This document shows positions 49,856-58,700 of a stretch of DNA of 64,000 nucleotides, one piece after another. The position numbers and the translations under genes were made by a program. Each line of letters starts with the position of its first letter. Within the stretch, counting starts at the first letter, position 1. Source of the DNA: Rhodovibrio salinarum DSM 9154 (GTDB taxonomy: Bacteria > Pseudomonadota > Alphaproteobacteria > Kiloniellales > Rhodovibrionaceae). Where the stretch lies: NCBI RefSeq assembly GCF_000515255.1, contig NZ_KI911559.1, positions 3,580,693 through 3,644,692 on the forward strand. The letters are read 5' to 3'. The notes below the pieces were generated by a model. The model was not told the origin of the DNA, made no database searches, and saw only the letters and a list, made by a program, of their open reading frames with translations.

Positions 49856-50291
49856 ACTCGGCAGTTCCCTCAAAGCCGCGGGACAGAAAGCCGCGATGCG
49901 GCAGATGTTCGAGTGGGCGTTCAGGTCCGTGGAAACCACCGGCGATTCGGACAGACTCCGAGGGCCCCGAGCGCTACTTCGAATTGGTCTAGTTCAATGC
50001 CGGAGCCGCGCGGCCCCAACATTGATGTGGATCAAGGGGTCTTGATAACGCGTTACCGGCTCGATCGTACGCGCCGGACAAATGTCCCCCGACACCACTG
50101 GCGCGCACGCTCCCCCGATTCGTCAACGCGGACCACCCCCAAACCCCTGGACAGGGTGCGTCAGCCTGCCGCACCATATCACGGGATGAAAGGGTGGTGT
50201 CGAGCAAACGACGGTCCGTCCACGGGCCGTGGGGACACCGGTTCGACGCAACAGGCGGCCGGAGCCCTCAATAAAGAAAGGTTGGGGAGTG
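49856..50291. other. 436-base divergent promoter region, ccoN and DUF2189 gene
   Basis: No gene is visible. It contains the perfect anaerobox at 50022-50035. The AGGGAAC-type ribosome site of ccoN is at its left end and GGGGAG for the DUF2189 gene at its right. Nothing else could be named. Confidence 0.55.
50022..50035. promoter_or_regulatory. FNR/FixK anaerobox upstream of ccoN
   Basis: TTGATGTGGATCAA is a perfect match to TTGAT-N4-ATCAA. Its centre is about 173 bases before the ccoN ATG and about 263 bases before the divergent DUF2189 ATG. It is expected to activate ccoNOQP at low oxygen through an FnrL- or FixK-type protein; no such regulator with an Fe-S cluster is in this window. Confidence 0.85.
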
Positions 50292-51086
50292 ATGACCACG
50301 ATGACACACACAGTGCCCGTGCTCGCCGGGCCGGCGCCGCGCATCAACAAGATCGAGATCGACCAGCCGTGGACCTGGCTAAGCCGCGGCTGGGCCGACC
50401 TGCGCAAGGCCCCCCGCGTTTCCGTCACCTACGGCCTGTTCTTCGCCATCGTCGGCTTCGTGCTGCTGGGCGCTCTTTGGTTCCTGAACTGGTTCTATCT
50501 GGTGCTGCCGTTTTCCGCGGGCTTCATGCTGATGGGGCCGCTCGTCGCCGTCGGCCTGTATGAGATCAGCCGCCGCCTGGACGCGAGCGAGACGCCGACG
50601 CTGAATCACGCCGCAACCGCAATCTTCCGTAACACCAGCCAGATCGCGCTGATGGGCGTGGCGCTAATGATCTTTCTGCTCGCCTGGATCCGGCTGGCGA
50701 CGCTGATTTTCGCGCTGTTCTTCTCGTTCCGTCCGCCGATGCTGGACAACTTCGTCGCCGAGGTGTTTTTCCAGCCGGAATCCGTGCCCTTCCTGATCGT
50801 CGGTGTCGGCACGGGCGCGGTGCTGGCGGCGCTCGTCTTCGCGATCTCCGCCGTGTCGATCCCGATGCTACTGGACAAGCCGTCGGTCAACGTCGCCACC
50901 GCGGTCGCGGCCAGCGTCCAATCGGTCCGCGTCAACCTGGCACCGATGGCGATCTGGGCCGCCCTGATCGTGCTGTTCGCCGCCGGCGGCCTGATGGCCG
51001 GCTATATCGGCCTCGCCGTCACCATGCCGATCATCGGCCACGCCACCTGGCACGCCTATAAGGACCTGATCACCTTCGATACCTAG
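50292..51086 (+). CDS. DUF2189 integral membrane protein
   Basis: A 264-aa membrane protein with about six hydrophobic segments after a soluble N-terminus ([20 protein letters not shown]). The DUF2189 hallmark is the [20 protein letters not shown] stretch and [20 protein letters not shown]. Function unknown; the family often lies next to cco oxidase genes in alphaproteobacteria, as here, and shares the promoter region with the anaerobox. ATG 50292 is used; another ATG nine bases on is possible. Confidence 0.85.
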   Translation: MTTMTHTVPVLAGPAPRINKIEIDQPWTWLSRGWADLRKAPRVSVTYGLFFAIVGFVLLGALWFLNWFYLVLPFSAGFMLMGPLVAVGLYEISRRLDASETPTLNHAATAIFRNTSQIALMGVALMIFLLAWIRLATLIFALFFSFRPPMLDNFVAEVFFQPESVPFLIVGVGTGAVLAALVFAISAVSIPMLLDKPSVNVATAVAASVQSVRVNLAPMAIWAALIVLFAAGGLMAGYIGLAVTMPIIGHATWHAYKDLITFDT

Positions 51087-51146
51087 GCATTTGGCGGCAG
51101 GCGCAGCGGTTCCAAGACGCGCCCGCATTCAGCGGGCACGTCGGCG

Positions 51147-52772
51147 TTACCCCGCCGCCAGAAGCTCCAGCACCCGCGCCCCGACTGCCTCTGGCGTGCC
51201 GGCCGCATCGACGCGCGGCCAGGCAATCTCGCCCTTGGGCGCGCGGGTCAACTGGCCTTCCACCACCCGCGAGGTGGCATCCGAGGCGTCGCCGGTCCGC
51301 GCGTCCACCCGGGCCTTCAGCGTGTCTTCCGGAGCGCTCAGCCAGACTCCCTGGAACGCAAGGCCAAGAGCTTCCGCTGTTTTGCGCGCGGCCGCGCGGC
51401 TCGAGCGGTCTAGGAAGGTCGCCTCGACGACCGCACTTTGCCCGGCTTTCAGGGCCGCGGCCGCGCGATCGAACATCGCCTGATAGACCTGGGCATTTAC
51501 CTTGCCCTGGTAGGCGCGCTCGGGCAGGTGCTCGGTTTCGGCGACGCCGAACAACCGCTTACGCTCAACATCGGAACGCACGACCAAAGCCCCCGGTGCC
51601 CGGCCGATTTCAGGCGCGATCCGCCGGGCGACCGTGGTCTTGCCGCTGCCGGACACCCCGCCGACCGCGATCAGGCGCGCTGGCGCGGGGGCGAGGTAAT
51701 TTTGCGCCGCGTCGAACAGCGTCCGGGCCTCCCGCTCCTTGGCGGCGCGTGCGTCCGCGTCCGGCTGCGTTGCCCGGGCGGACGCGGCGACGTGCGCGCG
51801 AATGCCCGCGCGCAGGCTGAGGCACAGCGGCAGGGCGGCCAGCGCGTCCAGGTCGTCACGCCCGCGGTAGTAGCGGTTGAGCAGCCGGTTAGCGGCCCAG
51901 CCCAGCCCACGGCGGTCCAGGTCCATCACCAGGAAGGCGAGATCGAACAGCGTGTCGATCTCGGCGATCTGACGGTTGAATTCGATCGCATCGAACAGGG
52001 TCGGCCGGCCATCGATCAGCACGACGTTGCCAAGGTGCAAGTCACCGTGGCAGCGCCGCACACAGCCGTCCCGCCCGCGACGATCCATCAGATCCCGCAC
52101 CGTCGAGAGCGCCGCGCGCGTCCGCCCGGTCAGCTGCTCGACCGCCTCAGACGGAAACAGATCGGGCGCCTGGGCGAACTGCTCGGCATTCTCGTCGATC
52201 ACCAGGGCAAGGGCGTCGGCACCGCCCTGCTCAAGAGCCGGTTCCGCACAGGCGTGCAAATCGGCCACCGCATCGGCCAGCCGATCGACGGTTTCGGCGT
52301 CGAGCGCCCCCGCGTCCGCCACCCGGTCCAGCAGCCCGGCCTCGTCGAACCGGGCAAGCTCCACCAGCCAGTCCACCAGTACGCCCGCCACCGCATCCGG
52401 GTCCGGGCCGTCTGGCTGCAGCGCCCCGAGCATGAACGTGCCGCCCGTCCCCCGGATCACTGGCCGGGCGCCCATATATAGCTCCGGTGCGGTGCGCCGG
52501 TTCAGGCGCAGTTCCGTGGCGACCGCCTCCTGGCGCTTCGCCAAGGTGGCGAAGTCGAGATAGGGGTAGGTCACCGCCCGCTTCAGCTTGAACGCCCGGT
52601 CGCCTGCCAGAAACACCATCGAGGCGTGGGTATCGATCCGGCTGACCGACTGCCCACCGTGGGTGGCAGGGTCCATCATCAGTTGGGCGATCTCGGCTTG
52701 AACGTCGCGGTCGTCTGGGTCGCGGTCGTGCGTCCCGTGAGAGGACAGCCCGGTCATCTTTCCTCGCTTCAT
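51147..52772 (-). CDS. Two-domain kinase: aminoglycoside-phosphotransferase-like plus P-loop kinase
   Basis: A 541-aa cytoplasmic fusion. Residues about 25-335 are a COG2187-type APH/choline-kinase fold with the catalytic loop CHGDLHLGNVVL and the metal site LFDAIEFN. Residues about 365-540 are a COG0645-type P-loop kinase with Walker A GVSGSGKTTVARRI and an SDVERKRLFG stretch. Resistance to aminoglycosides should not be assumed; the small-molecule targets of both domains are unknown. The gene lies beside DUF2189 and the cco cluster and is convergent with DUF2189. Confidence 0.85.
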   Translation of the reverse strand: MKRGKMTGLSSHGTHDRDPDDRDVQAEIAQLMMDPATHGGQSVSRIDTHASMVFLAGDRAFKLKRAVTYPYLDFATLAKRQEAVATELRLNRRTAPELYMGARPVIRGTGGTFMLGALQPDGPDPDAVAGVLVDWLVELARFDEAGLLDRVADAGALDAETVDRLADAVADLHACAEPALEQGGADALALVIDENAEQFAQAPDLFPSEAVEQLTGRTRAALSTVRDLMDRRGRDGCVRRCHGDLHLGNVVLIDGRPTLFDAIEFNRQIAEIDTLFDLAFLVMDLDRRGLGWAANRLLNRYYRGRDDLDALAALPLCLSLRAGIRAHVAASARATQPDADARAAKEREARTLFDAAQNYLAPAPARLIAVGGVSGSGKTTVARRIAPEIGRAPGALVVRSDVERKRLFGVAETEHLPERAYQGKVNAQVYQAMFDRAAAALKAGQSAVVEATFLDRSSRAAARKTAEALGLAFQGVWLSAPEDTLKARVDARTGDASDATSRVVEGQLTRAPKGEIAWPRVDAAGTPEAVGARVLELLAAG

Positions 52773-53042
52773 AGCGGCGCGTCGGCAGCGTTCGGGCCCC
52801 GGCGCCGCGTCCTATAGCCCTACGCCACCCGGGCAAAAATTAACTTATGAAGAAAAAAGAAGCGAGCCTCATAATCCAAATGAATAAATGAAAAGACCCG
52901 CTATTAACCTGTGTGATTCAGAAAAGACCACCAGTAGCACCATAGGTTAAGGAAACACTGGCCGGTTCCATGTTGACTAGGACCCTGACGCCACCCCCGA
53001 GGCCCGATAGAGGGCCGCGGACAGGCGCGAGGGAGGTCGCTG
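52773..53042. other. Intergenic region with an AT-rich island before the ECF sigma gene
   Basis: About 270 bases without a gene. Bases around 52838-52955 are unusually AT-rich for this window (poly-purine AAGAAAAAAGAAG and TCATAATCC-type tracts), suggesting promoter or protein-binding DNA between two divergent genes. GAGGGAGG serves the GTG at 53043. I could not identify a convincing ECF promoter. Confidence 0.45.
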
Positions 53043-53588
53043 GTGCCCAACGAACACCTGACGCCACAAGACGCCTTGGCGATCGAGGAGCACATCCCTG
53101 CCCTTCGTCGCTACGCCCGCGCTTTGGTTCGCGACGGCGACTGGGCCGACGATCTGGTCCAGGACTGCCTGGAACGTGGAATCTCCCGCTTTGCGCAGTT
53201 CCAACCCGGAACCAACCTGCGCACCTGGCTATTTACCATTCTGCACAACCTGCATTGCGATACGCTGCGCCGGCAGAACCGGCGGGGCGTCCACGTGCCG
53301 ATCGACGACTGGCTGGACAATGTGCAGACCGGGGCAGAGCAGCCCCGCGCGATGCACCTGCGCGACTTCCGCCGGGCTTTCCGCGGCCTGCCCGAAAGCG
53401 ATCAGCAAATCCTGCTGCTCATCGGGGTGGAGGGGTTCAGCTACGAGGAGGTCGCCCAGGTGCTCAACGTCGCGGTGGGCACCGTCAAATCGCGCCTGTT
53501 CCGCGCACGCAACCGGTTGAAGACGCGCGAGAGCGAGATGAACACCCCGAACGCCACCCCCAACCGCGAAGGCGCGCTGGCGACCTGA
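53043..53588 (+). CDS. ECF-type RNA polymerase sigma factor
   Basis: A 181-aa sigma-70-family factor with regions 2 and 4 only. Region 2: YARALVRDGDWADDLVQDC through TNLRTWLFTILHNLHCDTLR; region 4: ESDQQILLLIGVEGFSYEEV and LNVAVGTVKSRLFRARNRL. It starts at GTG with GAGGGAGG upstream. The C-terminal 20 residues (MNTPNATPNREG) look disordered. No anti-sigma gene (NepR, ChrR, zinc-finger or membrane type) is adjacent, so how it is controlled is not apparent. Confidence 0.92.
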   Translation: MPNEHLTPQDALAIEEHIPALRRYARALVRDGDWADDLVQDCLERGISRFAQFQPGTNLRTWLFTILHNLHCDTLRRQNRRGVHVPIDDWLDNVQTGAEQPRAMHLRDFRRAFRGLPESDQQILLLIGVEGFSYEEVAQVLNVAVGTVKSRLFRARNRLKTRESEMNTPNATPNREGALAT

Positions 53589-53802
53589 CCCATCGCTTCG
53601 GCGTGCCGGCGCTTCTGACCTGTTCGTGATCTTCCGGTTAGTGCCCCCGAGATAAAGGGGGTGTGCCCTGGCACGCCTGCGATTGCGTTGCTAATTGTGG
53701 GGCTTCGCGCATGGGCCCGCCGGCCCTGCCCCCTGGCCCGTTCAAGATGGTAGCTCGTCCCTGCCACCGCTCCGGCGCGGGCAGGACGGAGCCGAAAATG
53801 GC

Positions 53803-55791
53803 TTGAAGATCACGCATCCCTCTCCGGCGACCCGCCGTCCGCGCTTTTTCCGTCAGGGCGTCCTGTCCGCGCTGGCTTTTCTCCTGCTGCTTCTGCCAAG
53901 CAGTCCCGCCAGCTATGCGCAGGGGGGCGATGGACAGGCCCCCTGGCCACCGTCCGAGAACGGCGCGCCCGACGAGTCGAGCCCGGAAGCCGAGACCAGC
54001 GTCAACTACGAGGTCACGATCGACGGCTTCGCGCCGGGGGAAGCGGATCTGGAGACGCTGCTGCGCGATTCCAGCCGACTGATCGGGTTGCAGGACGAGC
54101 CGCCGACAACGGAAGCGGGTGTGCGCCGACGCGCGCGCGATGACGTCGAGCGCTTCCAACAAGCGCTGCGTTCCGAAGGCTTCTATGACGCCAAGGTCAG
54201 CTTCGAGATCGTGGCTCCGGAAGCGAACGCAGCGAACACCAGCCAAGCCCCCCCCGACGACGCGACAGGCGACACGGCCGCGCCGGGAACCAGGGCTGGT
54301 GGGCCCTTACAGGTCCGCTTCACGGTGGATCCCGGGACGGTCTACCTACTCGCACGCGTCAACATCAGCTACGCGCCCGCCATCCCCGAAAGCCGTGCCG
54401 GCATCCCACGCACGGCCGAGCAAATCGGCCTCGATCTTGGCATGCGCGCCCGGGCACCGGAGATTCAGGCGGCCGAACGGCGGCTGCTGACCCAACTGGA
54501 GAACCACGGCTATCCGGACGCCAACGTGCGTGACCGCCAAGCCGTAATCGATCGCTCCGCGACCACGATGCGGGTGGACTGGCAGGTCGACCCCGGCCCC
54601 TATACCGAATTCGGCGAGGTCCAGCTAAGCGGGCTGAAGACGGTCGAGCCAAAATACGTGCGCAGTTACCGCACCTGGCAAACGGGCGAAACCTTCGACC
54701 AGCGCAAGATCGAGGAGATGCGCGGGGAGTTGCTCGAGACCGGCCTGTTCGATTCCATTCAGATCGATCGCGGCGATGCGGCCCCGGACGGCCAAACACC
54801 CATTCAAATGACCCTCGAGGAACGCGCGCACCGCTCGATCGGCTTCGGCGCCCGTTACTCCACCTCGATCGGCCCGTCGGGCACGGCGTTCTGGGAACAC
54901 CGCAACTATCTGGGCCAAGACGAGGACCTGCGCCTGGAACTAGATGCGGGCTTGGTCGAGCAGAGCTTCACCACCACGGGGCGCAAGCCGCGCTGGAACC
55001 GCGACGACCAGGATCTGCTCGCCAACTTCGAACTCCGTCACAAGGACAGCGACAGCTTCGAGGAATACGCGGCGGAAACCGGCCTGGCGGTCGAGCGGGA
55101 GTTCAACGACCTCTGGACCGGCCAATTGGGCGGCTCGATCGAGGCACTGCAAACCACCGACAACGAAGGCACGCGCGAGTTCATTCTGTACGGCGTGCCC
55201 TCGTCCTTGATCCGCGACAGCCGCGACAATCCGCTGAACCCAACCGAAGGCAGCCGCCTGTCGCTCGATTTCACGCCCTACCTGTCGACGGTCGAGGCAT
55301 TTCAGCCGTTCGCCAAGACCAGCCTGGGCGGCTCCACCTACTATTCCTTCGACGAGGAAGACAGGTTCGTTCTGGCCGGTCGGGCGCGCGTGGGCACGCT
55401 GGTTGGCGCGGAGACCGAGCAGGTGCCGGCGTCCAAGCGCTTCTACGCCGGTGGCGGCGGATCGGTCCGCGGCTTCCCGTACGAGGAGGTCGGCCCGCTA
55501 GACGAAGACGACGACCCGCTGGGTGGGCGCTCGCTGGTTGAACTGGGGCTGGAACTGCGGATCAAGATCACGGACTCGATCGGGATCGTACCGTTCCTCG
55601 ATGCCGGTCAAGTTTATGACACGGTTTACCCTGACTTTAGTGTCGATGAACCGCTGCGCTATGGCGCTGGACTGGGTCTGCGCTACTACACCGCGATCGG
55701 GCCGGTGCGCTTTGATGTCGCCGTACCGCTCAACAAGCGCGACAACGACAACGACTTCGAGATCTACATTTCGCTGGGTCAGGCATTCTAG
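53803..55791 (+). CDS. tamA: Outer-membrane translocation and assembly module protein TamA
   Basis: Omp85-family outer-membrane barrel that works with TamB in inserting outer-membrane proteins or moving lipids. The likely start is the TTG at 53803 (GGAG 11 bases upstream), which gives 662 aa opening with a signal peptide ending SYAQ. POTRA-type domains span about 60-340, the 16-strand barrel the C-terminal half, with the conserved loop-6 motif GGGGSVRGFPYEEVG and a C-terminal Phe (SLGQAF). A frame open further upstream lacks a signal peptide at its start. tamB follows after 3 bases. Confidence 0.92.
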   Translation: MKITHPSPATRRPRFFRQGVLSALAFLLLLLPSSPASYAQGGDGQAPWPPSENGAPDESSPEAETSVNYEVTIDGFAPGEADLETLLRDSSRLIGLQDEPPTTEAGVRRRARDDVERFQQALRSEGFYDAKVSFEIVAPEANAANTSQAPPDDATGDTAAPGTRAGGPLQVRFTVDPGTVYLLARVNISYAPAIPESRAGIPRTAEQIGLDLGMRARAPEIQAAERRLLTQLENHGYPDANVRDRQAVIDRSATTMRVDWQVDPGPYTEFGEVQLSGLKTVEPKYVRSYRTWQTGETFDQRKIEEMRGELLETGLFDSIQIDRGDAAPDGQTPIQMTLEERAHRSIGFGARYSTSIGPSGTAFWEHRNYLGQDEDLRLELDAGLVEQSFTTTGRKPRWNRDDQDLLANFELRHKDSDSFEEYAAETGLAVEREFNDLWTGQLGGSIEALQTTDNEGTREFILYGVPSSLIRDSRDNPLNPTEGSRLSLDFTPYLSTVEAFQPFAKTSLGGSTYYSFDEEDRFVLAGRARVGTLVGAETEQVPASKRFYAGGGGSVRGFPYEEVGPLDEDDDPLGGRSLVELGLELRIKITDSIGIVPFLDAGQVYDTVYPDFSVDEPLRYGAGLGLRYYTAIGPVRFDVAVPLNKRDNDNDFEIYISLGQAF

Positions 55792-55794
55792 ACG

Positions 55795-58700
55795 ATGCGA
55801 CTGCGCCGTCCGCTGAAAATCGCCGGCTGGACGCTGGTCAGCCTGCTCGCCGTGCTGCTCGTGGCCGTGCTCGCCCTGTGGGGCGCAGCCAACACCGAGC
55901 GCGGCCAGGCCTGGATCACAGCCACGCTGGAAAGCGCGCTGTCCGCGCCGGGCGCGCCCGCAACCGTGTCCGGCTTGCAAGGCCCCCTGCCCCAGAACGC
56001 GCGGCTGGGCCGGTTGGTGCTGCGCGACGAGAACGGGGCCTGGCTGACTCTGGAGGACGCGCGACTCAGTTGGTCACCTTTGGCGCTCTTGTCTGGCCGG
56101 CTGGAGCTGCAGGCGGTGACGGCGAAACGGATCGCCCTCGACCACCTGCCAGCCGGCGGCCCACCGGAGGAACCGCAACCGGAAGCCTCCCAATCCGATC
56201 CCTTCGAGGTGCCGAGCCTACCGGTCGCCGTGCGGCTGGACCGTCTGAGCGTCGACCGGCTGGAGATCGGCGAGGCGGTCGCCGGCACCGCGGCGGCGTT
56301 CAGGGTCGACGGACAGGCCGCCGCACCGCAAGGCGGCCGCTTGACCACGAACTTGTCGGTCGACCGCCTGGGCGGGCCATCCGAAACGCTGCGCCTGGAT
56401 GCCGGCTACGCCCGTGACACCCGCGCACTCGCGCTCGAACTGCGGCTCGACGCCCCACCGGGTGGCCTGATCGCGCAACTGGCCGACCTGCCCGACGGTG
56501 CGGGGGCAACACTTGCCCTCACCGGTGACGGCCCGATCAATGCCTGGCGTGGTCAGCTCGACGCCCGGGTGGGCGACGCCGCCCGGCTCCAGACCGAGAT
56601 CCAGTTCGACACCTTCAATCGCTTGGCGCTGCAAGGCGAGGCCGAGGCGCCCGGCTATCTGACCGGCGACCTGGCGCGGCTTGCCGGGGGACCGGTGCGT
56701 TTCGACCTCGCGCTGGCCCGCAAGGGAGACTCCGGCCTCACGATCGAACGGGGGCAGGTTCAGAGTTCGACGCTCACGGCCGATCTGGCCGGTGGCCTGG
56801 CTGCGGACGGGACATCGCTCGACGCCGCGATCGACCTGCAGGTGACCGACGCGGCCCCGCTCAACGCCCTCGCCGCACCGGCCGAGGTCAGCGGCCTCAC
56901 CGCACGCGTTACCGCCCAAGGCCCCGTCGCCACGCCCAAGCTGCACGTGAGCGCGCAGGCCGAGAGCGCTGGCGTGCCCGACGCGGGCGCCCGCGACGTC
57001 ACGGTCGACCTGCGCTACACCCCCGCAGAGTCGCTCATGCAGGGCCAGGCGGAGGTCGAGGTCACCGGTGCGCAGGGCCGCTTCGCCCTCGACGCGCTGT
57101 CGCACTACGACGGCCACCCGGTACATGCGCGGATGCGCGGCCTACTGGACCTGGACGGGATGACGCTGCACCAGGCCAGTGTGACCGCAGCGCTGCGCGA
57201 CTTGCAACTGAGCGCGGACGGCAGCGCCGACCTGGCCACGACCAGCGGCGACGCCGCGTTCAACCTGCAGCTCGCCACGCTCGATCAGCTGGGTCCGATC
57301 GTGCCAATCGGCCTTCAGGGTGCGGGTACCCTGAGCGGCCATGCCGTTTTCGGGGGCGACGGACCGCTGGTCGACGGAACGGTGACCGGCGACCTGCAGC
57401 AGTTCGCCGCCGGCATTCCGATCCTGAACGCCCTGCTACAGGATCGCGTGCAACTGGCAACCGACCTGCGCCTGGCTGAGGATGGCGCGCTGACCCTGTC
57501 GAACCTGTCGGTCGACAGCCCGAACGCACGCATCCAGGGACAACTCGCCCTGCCCGGCGATTTTGCCAGCCTGCAAGGCGACTTCACCGCCGAAGTCCCG
57601 GACGCCGGCGTACTGCAGCCCGCCCTCAACGTGCCTCTGGCCGGCGCGGCGACGCTGAGCGCACACCTGGACGGTGCGCTGTCCGATCCGGGCGTGCGCG
57701 CCGATCTGCGGCTGAGCGAGGCTGTCGTGGCCAGCCAACGGCTGGGCACCGCGACAGTCAAGGCGGATGTGCAAACCCTGGCGAGCGGCCCCCAGGGCAG
57801 AGTGCAGCTGGACACGACGGACGGTCCCGCCGGCGCGGTCGATGCGGAGACGGCATTCGCGCTCGCCGGTGACTCGCTCAACCTCTCGGCGATCCGGGCT
57901 CAGGTGCCCGGTCTCAACGTCCAGGGACAGCAGTTGCAGGTGCCGCTCGCCGGCGGCGCGCTGGATGGTCAGTTCGCCGTTCGAAGCGACCAGCTGCGCC
58001 CGCTACTGTCTAGGGTTGCAGGTCTGGAAGCGGCTGCGGCCGCCGACCTGACCGTCACACTGGGCCCGGACGGCAGCGGCGGACAGCAGGTCGCGCTCGG
58101 CGGCGATCTGCGCGACGTGGCCCTGCCCGATGACGGCCCGTCGGTGGAACGCGTGCAACTGGACGGGACGGTCGCAAACGCCTTCGCAAGTCCGAACGCC
58201 AACATCACGGTCGACCTGCTGCGCGCCGCGGCCGGCCCGGTCGAGATGGACCGGCTGACCGTCACCGCGCGCGGCACACAGCGCGACCTGGACGTCACAG
58301 CCGAAGGCGAAGGGCGTGGTCAGAACACGCTGGACAAACCGATCGCGATCTCGCTCGCCGGCAATCTGGCCGAAGACGGCCCGGCGCGGGTGATCTCGCT
58401 CGGCCAGCTGCGCCTCGAAGTCGGCGAGCGCACCCTCGCGCTGGCCCGCACCGCCCGACTGCGCCTGCAGGGCCAGGAGATCGCGCTGCAGGATCTGGCA
58501 CTCAACATCGGCGATGGACGGATCATGCTCGACGCCCGGCGCGGCACCGACCAAGTCGAACTCACGCTGGACGCCGACCAGGTGCCGCTCTCCTACACCG
58601 CGCTCGTGCTGGCCGAGCCGCAGTTGAGCGGCCGGCTGAACGCCCAGGCACAACTCTCCGGGCCTCCCAGCGGGCCAACCGGGGCGGTCAACCTGACGCT

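Noticed and set aside
48422-50563. 713-codon plus-strand frame across ccoN and the DUF2189 gene
   Set aside because: It is antisense to ccoN, whose haem and copper ligands are intact, and its composition is low-complexity His/Asp/Arg. A shadow frame.
51147-52772. Antibiotic resistance gene (aminoglycoside phosphotransferase)
   Set aside because: The APH-like domain is of the COG2187 type fused to a P-loop kinase, widespread in non-resistant environmental bacteria; no evidence for drug substrates.
52960-52995. GGAAAC...GTT resembling an EcfG-type (GGAAC-N16/17-CGTT) promoter before the ECF sigma gene
   Set aside because: The spacing (15) and both half-sites deviate, so the match is not better than chance.
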